Positions 1-6,967 of a stretch of DNA of 26,066 nt are shown in pieces. The DNA comes from GWA2-66-18 sp964537395 (lineage in GTDB: Bacteria; Elusimicrobiota; Elusimicrobia; UBA1565; UBA9628). Numbering within the stretch: the stretch's first letter is position 1; each line of letters starts with the position of its first letter. The notes under the pieces were generated by a model. The model did not search any database. It had not been told where the DNA came from and was given only the letters and a program-made list of their open reading frames with translations. A program made the translations under genes and the position numbers. The stretch lies in NCBI GenBank assembly GCA_964537395.1, contig CAZIBN010000054.1:1-26066 (forward strand). The letters run 5' to 3'.

Positions 1-135
1 GGCGATCGCGAGGTGGGCTTCGCCCATGGCCGCCGGATGCCGGGAGTGGGGGTCCTGGGCCCCGGCGGGCATAGCCGAGCAAAGGAGCGCCAGGGCGGTC
101 AGTGACCCGGTCCGGCGAAGGGCTTTTTTGTCGAT
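1..135 (-). CDS. Partial exported protein, N-terminal signal peptide only (unknown function)
   Basis: Read on the minus strand, this frame is open from 216 down to the window edge. It encodes a convincing Sec signal peptide: basic n-region (DKKALRR), hydrophobic core (SLTALALLCSAMP), and an AGA-Q type cleavage site, followed by a His/Pro-containing mature start. The frame has no ATG, GTG or TTG. The most sensible first codon is ATC at 135-133, just before the lysines and 5 nt after a TATACT box (146-141), which would give a leaderless mRNA with a rare AUC start. The rest of the gene lies outside the window, so function is unknown. The signal peptide is clear to the eye; the start codon is inference, and a sequencing error or decayed start is possible. 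Confidence 0.45.
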   Translation of the reverse strand, partial: MDKKALRRTGSLTALALLCSAMPAGAQDPHSRHPAAMGEAHLAIA

Positions 136-232
136 GCTTAAGTATAGACCTAAGCGAGGTCGAGCGCCTGGGCCTAACGGCCCCTCGAGGAGGGCCCTAA
201 AGCGGCTAAAGACGCGTTATACGCGGATTTGA

Positions 233-247
233 TACACTTTCGGCATG
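233..247 (+). promoter_or_regulatory. Putative leaderless promoter -10 for the 245 gene
   Basis: TACACT at 233-238 is followed by exactly 6 nt and then ATG at 245, so transcription would start on or next to the start codon. No Shine-Dalgarno sequence is visible before the ATG, which fits a leaderless message. No convincing -35 is seen, so this is the weaker of the leaderless candidates in the window. Confidence 0.35.
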
Positions 248-1177
248 GACAGCAAGGTTATGGTCATCGGGGGCACCGGGTTGGTGGGTAACGCTTTGCT
301 TCGGGCGTGGACCGCCCAGGGAGCCCAGGTCTCGGCCGCCACCTACCATTGCCATGCCTCCGGGGGCTTTTTACAGCTGGATATGCAGGATGAGGGACAG
401 GTCCGGGCCCTGTTGTCGGCCCATCGGCCGGACGTGGTCGCCGTTCCCGCCGCCAACCCCTTCGTGGACTATTGCGAACTGCACCCGGAGGAGACTCGCC
501 GGGTGAACGTGGACGGAACCCTTAATGTGGCCCGGGCCTGCCGGGAGATCGGCGCCCGTATGATTTTTTACTCGTCCGACTACGTGTTTGACGGCGTCAA
601 AGGTTCCTATACAGAGGAAGACGCTCCGTGTCCCATCAACGAGTATGGCCGGCAGAAGGCGGAAGCGGAGCGCGGGGTCCTCTCCGCGGACCCTCGAAAT
701 CTCGTGCTCAGGACCTCCGGCGCGTACGGCTGGCAGTGGGAGCCCAAGAATTTCGTCCTTCAGGTCCGGGCGAACCTGTCCGAGGGCAAGCCGATGCGCG
801 TCGCCGACGTGCGCTACAATCCGACCTATGTCGAGAACCTGGCCGAGATCACCGCGGGCCTCGTTGCAGCCGGCGCCGGAGGGATCTTCCACACGGTTGG
901 AGCGGAGGAGATATCGCGCGATGCGTTCGCCCGGCGCGCGGCTCGTGCGTTCGGTCTCGACGACTCTTTGATCCTGACCGTGCCCGCTGCCGAGTTCAGG
1001 TCTCCCACCCCGCGCCCGAAGCAAAGCAGCCTCATGACGGATAAAGTCCGCCGTGTCCTTCCGGGTTGCCCCCCCGTGGACGTCGAAACGGGCTTGAGCC
1101 GCATGCTCGCTATGGAGCCGCAGTGGCGGGCCTATGCCGCGGGGCTGCCCGACCCGGCCGCAAAAGTCAGGCCCTAG
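245..1177 (+). CDS. RmlD-like NAD(P)-dependent sugar-nucleotide reductase (extended SDR)
   Basis: 310 aa. The N-terminus carries the Rossmann motif GGTGLVG (residues 9-15). It is followed by the SSDYVFDG segment and a YGRQK motif (the YxxxK catalytic pair), which are characteristic of the RmlD/dTDP-4-dehydrorhamnose reductase branch of extended SDR proteins (also related to MAT2B). The family reduces a keto-sugar nucleotide, often the last step of dTDP-rhamnose synthesis. No other rhamnose genes (rmlA, rmlB, rmlC) are adjacent, so the exact substrate is not established. The gene stands alone, separated from rpsB by a hairpin and a promoter, and its ATG has no Shine-Dalgarno but sits 6 nt after a -10-like box. 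The general fold assignment is secure; the specific reaction is inference. Confidence 0.8.
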   Translation: MDSKVMVIGGTGLVGNALLRAWTAQGAQVSAATYHCHASGGFLQLDMQDEGQVRALLSAHRPDVVAVPAANPFVDYCELHPEETRRVNVDGTLNVARACREIGARMIFYSSDYVFDGVKGSYTEEDAPCPINEYGRQKAEAERGVLSADPRNLVLRTSGAYGWQWEPKNFVLQVRANLSEGKPMRVADVRYNPTYVENLAEITAGLVAAGAGGIFHTVGAEEISRDAFARRAARAFGLDDSLILTVPAAEFRSPTPRPKQSSLMTDKVRRVLPGCPPVDVETGLSRMLAMEPQWRAYAAGLPDPAAKVRP

Positions 1178-1179
1178 GG

Positions 1180-1201
1180 GCCGGGTCGCAAGCGACCCGG
1201 C
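1180..1201 (+). terminator. Strong GC hairpin after the SDR gene
   Basis: GCCGGGTCGC-AA-GCGACCCGGC forms a perfect 10-bp inverted repeat (in practice a 9-bp stem with a CAAG loop) three bases after the stop codon of the 245 gene. No U-tract follows, so it may be a 3'-end stabiliser or a weak/Rho-assisted terminator rather than a classical intrinsic terminator. Confidence 0.5.
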
Positions 1202-1239
1202 ACAGACGCGATTGAGGAGTGGCTATAGCGTCTAGGATT

Positions 1240-1248
1240 TGCTAGAAT
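1240..1248 (+). promoter_or_regulatory. Extended -10 promoter upstream of rpsB
   Basis: TGC followed by TAGAAT (1243-1248) is an extended -10 element. The predicted start near 1255 gives an rpsB leader of about 33 nt that includes GGAGG at 1269-1273. No good -35 is visible, which is common for extended -10 promoters. It probably drives the rpsB-tsf-pyrH-frr-uppS run. Confidence 0.5.
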
Positions 1249-1287
1249 TTTTTCGTTGTGACATCCTCGGAGGATTAAAACCAGCTC

Positions 1288-2112
1288 ATGATCAACGTTT
1301 CAATGAAAGCCATGTTGGAAGCCGGCGTGCACTTCGGTCATCAGACCCGCCGCTGGAATCCTAAGATGTCCCGCTTTATCTTCGGCGAGCGCAACGCCAT
1401 CCACATCATCGACCTCCAGAAGACGGCCAAGGAGATCAAGAAGGTCGCGCAATGGGTCTCCGACCAGGCCGCGGCCAACAAGAAGTTCCTCTTCGTCGGC
1501 ACGAAGAAGCAGGCCCAGGACATCCTGCGCTCCGAAGCCGAGCGCGCCGGCCAGGCCTACGTCTGCGAGAAATGGCTCGGCGGCACGCTGACCAACTTCG
1601 CGACGCTGCGCAAGTCCGTCAAGCGCCTCGAGGAGATCGAGAAGTGGCAGACCGAAGGCATCTTCGCCGTGCTCCCCAAGAAGGAGGTCTCCCGCCTCAA
1701 TAAGGAGATGTCGAAGCTCAAGCGCAACCTCTCCGGCCTGCGCGGCCTGAGCACGCTTCCCGACATCGTGTTCGTCGTCGACCCGGTGGAAGAGGATCTC
1801 TCCGTGATGGAAGCCCGCAAGCTGGGCATTCCGATCGTCGCCGTCTGCGACACCGACTGCGACCCGGACCTGATCGATCATCCGATCCCGGGTAATGACG
1901 ACGCCGCGCGCTCCATCAAGCTGTTCTGCGCCCTCGTCGCCGACGCCATCCTCGAAGGTAAGGGCATCCTTGAGGCCGCGAAGAACGCCGAGTCCCTCGC
2001 TGCCGCCGAGCAGGAGATGCTCGCCGCCGCCGCCGCCGAGACCGCCGCGGGCGTGATGGCTGCGGACGTCGTGTACGCCGCCGAAGAACCCGCCGCCGAG
2101 GCGGCGAATTAA
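1288..2112 (+). CDS. rpsB: 30S ribosomal protein S2
   Basis: 274 aa. The N-terminus NVSMKAMLEAGVHFGHQTRR is the S2 signature, and the body carries the expected ADAILEGKG-type helix near residue 215. S2 is assembled late on the 30S subunit and recruits S1/mRNA contacts. The protein is somewhat longer than E. coli S2 (241 aa) because of an Ala/Glu-rich tail from about residue 235 (runs of AAAAA and AAEEPAAEAAN), probably disordered. The start is chosen from the conserved N-terminus; GGAGG at 1269-1273 is 14 nt upstream, a little far. The stop is directly followed by tsf (1 nt between), the near-universal rpsB-tsf pair. Confidence 0.98.
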   Translation: MINVSMKAMLEAGVHFGHQTRRWNPKMSRFIFGERNAIHIIDLQKTAKEIKKVAQWVSDQAAANKKFLFVGTKKQAQDILRSEAERAGQAYVCEKWLGGTLTNFATLRKSVKRLEEIEKWQTEGIFAVLPKKEVSRLNKEMSKLKRNLSGLRGLSTLPDIVFVVDPVEEDLSVMEARKLGIPIVAVCDTDCDPDLIDHPIPGNDDAARSIKLFCALVADAILEGKGILEAAKNAESLAAAEQEMLAAAAAETAAGVMAADVVYAAEEPAAEAAN

Positions 2113-2113
2113 T

Positions 2114-2974
2114 ATGGCCATCGCCGATTCCACGACTCTGATCAAGGACCTGCGCGAGAAGACCGGCGCGGGCATGATGGACTGCAAGCGCGCCTTGGAC
2201 GAGGCGAAGGGCGACTTCAACGAAGCCCTGACGCTTCTGCGCAAAAAGGGCATGGCCGACGCGGCCAAGAAGTCCTCGCGCACGACCAAGGAAGGCGCCG
2301 TGGCCTTCAAGATCGACGGCAAGGCCGGCGCGATCATCGAGATCAACTCTGAGACTGATTTCGTCGCGAAGGGCCCGGATTTCCAGGCGATGCTGAAGAC
2401 CATCGTCGCCAAGGCCTCGGCTGGCGAGCTGAAGAGCCTCGAGTCCGCCAACGAGGAGCTCGTCAAGCCCCTCGTTGGCAAGCTCGGCGAGAACATGAAC
2501 CTTCGCCGCTACGACCGCTACGAGCTCAAGGGGCCCGGCCTCATCGCCGGCTACGCCCACCAGACCGACATGGCCGTGCCCGCGAAGAAGGGCGCGCTCA
2601 TCGAGATCTCGACCTCCAGCGACGCGGCCGCGCAGTCCCCCGAGCTCGCCGAGCTCGCCAAGGAGCTGCTCCTGCAGATCGTCGGATTCTCCCCCAAATA
2701 CCTCAATCGTTCCGAAGTCCCCGCCGCGGACATCGAGAAGGAAAAGGAGATCCACACCGAGATCCTGCGCAAAGAGGGAAAGCCCGAGGCGTCAATCCCC
2801 AAGATCATCGAGGGAAAGATCAACAAGCTTTTCTACCAGCAGTGGTGCCTGCTCGACCAGATCTCGGTGCGCGATAACAAGACGCCCGTCTCCGAGTTCG
2901 TGAAGGCCGCCGGCGTCAAGCTCGGCGGGCCGGTCACGGTGACGCGTTTCGTCCGCTACCAGCTGGGCGAGTAA
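2114..2974 (+). CDS. tsf: Elongation factor Ts
   Basis: 286 aa, normal length for bacterial EF-Ts. It has the N-terminal UBA-like domain (LIKDLREKTGAGMMDCKRAL, residues 9-28) and the TDFVAKGPDF element, which contains the TDFV motif that inserts next to the EF-Tu nucleotide site and expels Mg-GDP. Two dimerisation/core subdomains follow and the C-terminus ends FVRYQLGE. It regenerates EF-Tu-GTP in the cytoplasm. It is co-transcribed with rpsB, and GAGG in the rpsB tail just upstream can serve as its ribosome-binding site. Confidence 0.98.
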   Translation: MAIADSTTLIKDLREKTGAGMMDCKRALDEAKGDFNEALTLLRKKGMADAAKKSSRTTKEGAVAFKIDGKAGAIIEINSETDFVAKGPDFQAMLKTIVAKASAGELKSLESANEELVKPLVGKLGENMNLRRYDRYELKGPGLIAGYAHQTDMAVPAKKGALIEISTSSDAAAQSPELAELAKELLLQIVGFSPKYLNRSEVPAADIEKEKEIHTEILRKEGKPEASIPKIIEGKINKLFYQQWCLLDQISVRDNKTPVSEFVKAAGVKLGGPVTVTRFVRYQLGE

Positions 2975-2982
2975 CGCTCGGG

Positions 2983-3702
2983 ATGGCCGCCGCCAAGAAG
3001 TATAAGCGGGTCCTCCTCAAGCTCTCGGGCGAGTCTCTGTGCGGCGAGAGCTCCCACGGCATTAAGCCCGATGCGCTGTCCTCTATAGGCGCTGAGATCA
3101 AGCTCGCCTACGACCAGGGCCTGCAGATGGGCATCGTCGTCGGCGGCGGCAACATCTGGCGCGGAGAGCAGCGCGGCGAGGCCATCGGCCGCGTGACCGC
3201 CGACTACATGGGCATGCTCGCGACCCTCATCAACGCGCTCGCTTTGCAGGATGCTCTCGAGCAGATCGGCGTCCCCACGCGCGTGCAGACCGCCGTCGAG
3301 ATCAACAAGCTCGCCGAATCCTATATCCGCCGCCGCGCTATCCGCCACCTCGAGAAGGGGCGCGTCGTGATCTTCGCGGGCGGCACGGGCAACCCCTATT
3401 TCACGACGGACACCGCCGCGGCGCTGCGCGCCGTCGAGATCGAGGCCGAGGTGGTCTTGAAGGCGACGAAGGTGGATGGCGTCTACAGCGCCGACCCGAA
3501 GAAGGACAAGACCGCCAAGAAATTCGAGCGGCTCACCTTCATGGACAGCATCAAGCAGCGGCTCAAGGTCATGGATACCACGGCTTTGACTCTCTGCATG
3601 GAAAACCAGATGCCCGTCGTCGTTTTCGATCTCGCGGTGAAGGGCAACATCGCCCGCGCCGTCGCCGGCCAGAAGGTCGGCACACTCATCACCACGGAGT
3701 AA
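2983..3702 (+). CDS. pyrH: UMP kinase
   Basis: 239 aa, the expected length. Bacterial hexameric UMP kinase of the amino-acid-kinase fold: KRVLLKLSGESL (P-loop-like phosphate site, residues 8-19), GGGNIWRG (near 52-59), and the FAGGTGNPYFTTDTAA segment that binds the nucleotides. It phosphorylates UMP to UDP for RNA, DNA and sugar-nucleotide synthesis. It sits 8 nt after tsf and 4 nt before frr, the conserved order, so translation is probably coupled. No unusual features seen. Confidence 0.98.
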   Translation: MAAAKKYKRVLLKLSGESLCGESSHGIKPDALSSIGAEIKLAYDQGLQMGIVVGGGNIWRGEQRGEAIGRVTADYMGMLATLINALALQDALEQIGVPTRVQTAVEINKLAESYIRRRAIRHLEKGRVVIFAGGTGNPYFTTDTAAALRAVEIEAEVVLKATKVDGVYSADPKKDKTAKKFERLTFMDSIKQRLKVMDTTALTLCMENQMPVVVFDLAVKGNIARAVAGQKVGTLITTE

Positions 3703-3706
3703 CCCC

Positions 3707-4276
3707 ATGGCCATAGATGCCGCCAACGCCGTGCTGTCTCAGATGGAAGCCGCCATGAAGGAACGCATGGCCCGCATGTCGAAGGAGATGTCCGTCATGC
3801 GCACCGGCCGCGCCAACCCGATGATGCTCGAGTCGGTGAAGGTCGAGGCCTACGGTTCCCTCGTCCCTCTCAAGCAGGTCGCCGCCGTCTCGGTTCCCGA
3901 AGCGAGAACGCTCGAAATTCGGCCTTGGGATCCCTCGACGCTTCAAGATATCGAGAAAGCTTTGCAAAAAGCCGATATCGGCGCGATGCCGCAGAACGAC
4001 GGTAAGATGATCCGGATCTCCCTGCCGATGATGACCGAGGATCGCCGCAAGGACCTCGTCAAGATGGTCAAGAAGCTCGGCGAGGAGTTCAAGGGCGGCG
4101 TGCGCACCGACCGCCAGGACGGCCTCAACAAGATCAAGAAGTCCTTCCAGTCCAAGGAGATCACCGAAGACGATCTCCGCGGCCTCGAGACGCGCGTCCA
4201 GAAGATCACCGACTCCTTCACGAAGCAGATCGACGATTCGATCGTCATGAAAGAGAAGGAAATCACCACGATCTGA
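3707..4276 (+). CDS. frr: Ribosome recycling factor
   Basis: 189 aa (E. coli 185). Clear RRF features: RTGRANPMMLESVKVEAYG near residues 30-48, the PLKQVAAVSVPEARTL domain II segment, and a long C-terminal three-helix region. With EF-G it splits post-termination ribosomes. The GGAG at 3696-3699 in the end of pyrH gives a ribosome-binding site about 7 nt before the ATG. The gene is packed between pyrH and uppS as in most bacteria. Confidence 0.98.
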   Translation: MAIDAANAVLSQMEAAMKERMARMSKEMSVMRTGRANPMMLESVKVEAYGSLVPLKQVAAVSVPEARTLEIRPWDPSTLQDIEKALQKADIGAMPQNDGKMIRISLPMMTEDRRKDLVKMVKKLGEEFKGGVRTDRQDGLNKIKKSFQSKEITEDDLRGLETRVQKITDSFTKQIDDSIVMKEKEITTI

Positions 4277-4278
4277 TC

Positions 4279-4986
4279 GTGGCGCTCGAGCCCGGAAAGC
4301 TTCCCCGCCACGTCGCCGTCATCATGGACGGCAACGGCCGTTGGGCGGCCAAACGGAACCTGCCGCGCATCGCGGGGCACAAGGCCGGCGTGGATTCCGT
4401 CCGCGCCATCGTCCGCGCCGCGGGCGAACTGGGGATCAAGACGCTGACGCTTTACTCCTTCTCGACGGAGAATTGGCTCCGCCCGGCTGAAGAGGTCGGC
4501 GAGCTGATGAAGCTTCTGTCCTGGGCGCTGAATAAAGAAACGCTCGAGCTCGACAAGAACAACGTCCGCCTCTCCGCCATCGGCCGCCTCGAGGCGCTTC
4601 CTGCCGTGGTGCGCCGCGAGCTCGAAGGCGCGATCGTCCGGCTCCAGCACAACACGGGCCTGAACCTCGTGCTCGCGCTTAACTACGGCGGCCGTCAGGA
4701 GATCCTCGACGCGGCGAACCGGGCGCTGGCGGCCGGAGCGAAGTCCCTCGATGAGGAGACGGTCGCGGAGAATCTCTACACCGCGGACCTCCCCGAGCTC
4801 GACCTGATGATCCGCACCTCCGGGGAGATGCGCATCTCGAATTTCCTTCTCTGGCAGGTGGCCTACGCCGAGCTTCACGTGACGCCCGTGCTGTGGCCCG
4901 ACTTCCGCAAGGAGCACCTCGTCGCCGCGCTCGAGGACTTCCAGAAGCGCGACCGCCGCTTCGGCGGGCTGTCGTCGAAGCCGTAG
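4279..4986 (+). CDS. uppS: Undecaprenyl diphosphate synthase (cis-prenyltransferase)
   Basis: 235 aa. HVAVIMDGNGRWAAKRNLPR (residues 10-29) holds the catalytic Asp and the diphosphate-binding loop; TLYSFSTENW and RTSGEMRISNFLLWQ are the other conserved family blocks. It condenses eight isopentenyl diphosphates onto farnesyl diphosphate to give the C55 carrier lipid for peptidoglycan and polysaccharide synthesis. The start is GTG at 4279, 2 nt after the frr stop; no earlier in-frame start is reasonable. It pairs functionally with dxr two genes downstream, which feeds the isoprenoid pathway. Confidence 0.97.
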   Translation: MALEPGKLPRHVAVIMDGNGRWAAKRNLPRIAGHKAGVDSVRAIVRAAGELGIKTLTLYSFSTENWLRPAEEVGELMKLLSWALNKETLELDKNNVRLSAIGRLEALPAVVRRELEGAIVRLQHNTGLNLVLALNYGGRQEILDAANRALAAGAKSLDEETVAENLYTADLPELDLMIRTSGEMRISNFLLWQVAYAELHVTPVLWPDFRKEHLVAALEDFQKRDRRFGGLSSKP

Positions 4987-5003
4987 CCCCCCTCGCGATT
5001 TTG

Positions 5004-5018
5004 TAGAATCAACGGATG
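5004..5018 (+). promoter_or_regulatory. Putative leaderless promoter -10 for cdsA
   Basis: TAGAAT at 5004-5009 is followed by 6 nt and the cdsA ATG at 5016, so the predicted transcription start falls on the start codon. No clear Shine-Dalgarno is present, only a short CGG. The 29-nt uppS-cdsA gap is the widest in this stretch of the cluster. No good -35 is seen in the end of uppS. Confidence 0.4.
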
Positions 5019-5798
5019 CTTCTTCCGCGCGTCCTGACCGCGCTCGTCGGGATTCCCCTCATGCTGTACCTCGTCCACGCCGGCGGCGTGGCCTACGGCC
5101 TTTTCGTGACGGCCATCTCGGCGCTGTGCTGCTACGAGTACGCGCTCATGCTGCGCCTCGGCGGGCGCCCGGTGCAGTTCATCCCGACGGTCGCGCTCGG
5201 CGCGGCCCTGGCCGCGTGCGCGGCGCTCGGCGGACCGCTTCCCCTCGTGCTCGCCGCTGGCGCGGCGCTCGTCGTGCTCGTCGAGATGTTCGCCAAGGAG
5301 CACTCGCTCGACCGAGTCGCGCTCACCTTGTTCGGCGCGATCTTCGCCGGGTGGATGCCCTCCCATCTCGCCTTGATCCGGGGCATTCGTCCCCACGGTG
5401 AGGCCTTCGCCTTCCTGACCTTCGCCGCGGTCTGGGCCATGGACACGGCCGCGTACGCCGCGGGACGCGGCTTCGGCCGCCATTCGCTGGCGCCCGTGCT
5501 GTCTCCCAAGAAGACCTGGGAAGGTGCGGCCGCGGGATTTGCCGCCGCGATCGGCGTCAGCCTCGCCTTTCAGAAGTTCATGCTCCATGACGCGGTGACG
5601 CCGGTCGTTGCCGTCGTGATCGGTGTGCTGATCGGCACGATGGGACAGCTCTCCGACCTCGCCGAGTCCATGGTCAAACGTGATGCTGGCGCCAAGGACT
5701 CTGGCGCGCTTCTGCCGGGGCACGGCGGAGTCTTCGACCGGTTCGATTCCTATATCCTCTGCGCCCCCGCGGTCTACTACGCGCTGAGCTTGAGATGA
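5016..5798 (+). CDS. cdsA: Phosphatidate cytidylyltransferase
   Basis: 260 aa integral membrane protein with about seven hydrophobic segments. The C-terminal signature is complete: SMVKRDAGAKDSG followed by PGHGGVFDRFDS, containing the KD and D-R-x-D residues that bind metal and CTP. It converts phosphatidic acid and CTP to CDP-diacylglycerol, the precursor of membrane phospholipids. It lies after uppS and overlaps dxr by 4 nt (ATGA), the common uppS-cdsA-dxr-rseP order. Confidence 0.97.
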   Translation: MLLPRVLTALVGIPLMLYLVHAGGVAYGLFVTAISALCCYEYALMLRLGGRPVQFIPTVALGAALAACAALGGPLPLVLAAGAALVVLVEMFAKEHSLDRVALTLFGAIFAGWMPSHLALIRGIRPHGEAFAFLTFAAVWAMDTAAYAAGRGFGRHSLAPVLSPKKTWEGAAAGFAAAIGVSLAFQKFMLHDAVTPVVAVVIGVLIGTMGQLSDLAESMVKRDAGAKDSGALLPGHGGVFDRFDSYILCAPAVYYALSLR

Positions 5799-6967
5799 AA
5801 CGCGTCGCCATCCTCGGCTCGACGGGCTCGATCGGCGTCAACGCTCTGAACGTCATCCGCGAGATGCCGGACATGCTGTCGGTGTTCGGCTTGGCCGCGC
5901 ACTCCAATTCCGAGCTCGTCGCCGCGCAGGCCAAGGAATTCGGAGCCGTCGCCGTCACCATGTTCGACGCCAAGGCCGGGGCGGACCTTAAGACCCGGCT
6001 AAACGGCAAGGCCAAGCACCTGGCCCCCGGCGTCGAAGGCCTTTGCGCGCTCGCCGCGCACCCCGATGTCGACGTGGTCCTCACCTCCGTCGTGGGCGGC
6101 GTCGGCTTCGCCCCCCTTCTGGCCGCCATCCGCGCCGGGAAGATAATCGCCCTCGCCAACAAGGAGCCGATGGTCATGGCCGGCGCTCAGTTCATGATCG
6201 AGGCGGAGCGCTGGAACGCCAAGATCGTCCCGGTCGACTCGGAGCCTTCGGCGATCTTCCAGTGCGTCCAGGGCCTCAACCCCGACCCTCGCGCGGCGGC
6301 GCCGCTCAAGACGATCAAGCGCGTGATCCTGACCGCCTCCGGAGGCGCGTTCGCGAAATACAAGGGTGATCTGGCGGATGTCACGCCGGAAATGGCCCTC
6401 AAGCATCCCACGTGGAAAATGGGTAAGAAGATCACGATCGACTGCGCCACGCTCATGAACAAGGGCTTCGAGATGATCGAGATCATGAACCTGTTCGGGC
6501 TTCGCCGCGACCAGGTGGAGATCGTCATTCATCCTCAGTCCATCTTCCATTCGGGCGTGGAGTTCTCAGACGGCTCGGTGCTGGCCCAGATGGGAGTGCC
6601 GGACATGAAGCTGCCCATTCAATACGGTATGACCTATCCCCAGCGGGGTGATCGTGTCATCGAGCCGCTCGATCTGATCAAGGCCGGCACGCTCGAGTTC
6701 CGCGCCCCCGATTTTTCCCGCTTCCCGTGCCTGGCGCTCGCCCGCGAGGCCGCGCTTAAGGGCGGGGGCATGCCTGCGGTGCTCAACGCCGCCGATGAGA
6801 TCGCGGTTGAGGCTTTTCTCGGCGGCCGCATCAAATTCACCGACATACCGCGAGTCATCGAGAAGACCATGGCGGCGTACACCCCCAGCGGTGGCCTGCC
6901 GAGCTTTCAAGAAGTCGTCGAAGTCGATGCCTGGGCGCGAGCCAAGGCCGAGGAGTCCTGCAAATGA
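5795..6967 (+). CDS. dxr: 1-deoxy-D-xylulose 5-phosphate reductoisomerase
   Basis: 390 aa, normal length. The N-terminal NADPH site GSTGSIG (residues 8-14), NKE (122-124), D148-S149-E150, and KITIDCATLMNKGFEMIE, which supplies the second half of the metal/substrate site, are all present. It makes 2-C-methylerythritol 4-phosphate in the non-mevalonate isoprenoid pathway. One oddity: the residue after DSE is Pro151, where E. coli Dxr and most others have a histidine (E. coli His153) that helps bind substrate. Otherwise the active site looks intact, so the enzyme is probably functional. It overlaps both cdsA and rseP by 4 nt. Confidence 0.97.
   Translation: MKRVAILGSTGSIGVNALNVIREMPDMLSVFGLAAHSNSELVAAQAKEFGAVAVTMFDAKAGADLKTRLNGKAKHLAPGVEGLCALAAHPDVDVVLTSVVGGVGFAPLLAAIRAGKIIALANKEPMVMAGAQFMIEAERWNAKIVPVDSEPSAIFQCVQGLNPDPRAAAPLKTIKRVILTASGGAFAKYKGDLADVTPEMALKHPTWKMGKKITIDCATLMNKGFEMIEIMNLFGLRRDQVEIVIHPQSIFHSGVEFSDGSVLAQMGVPDMKLPIQYGMTYPQRGDRVIEPLDLIKAGTLEFRAPDFSRFPCLALAREAALKGGGMPAVLNAADEIAVEAFLGGRIKFTDIPRVIEKTMAAYTPSGGLPSFQEVVEVDAWARAKAEESCK

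Noticed and set aside
26..232. 68-residue plus-strand frame at the left edge
   Set aside because: It lies opposite the clear signal-peptide frame, is Arg/Pro/Gly-rich like random high-GC sequence, and has no family features.
1300..2496. 398-residue minus-strand frame antisense to rpsB and tsf
   Set aside because: Shadow of two certain genes; it crosses their junction and has no recognisable motif.
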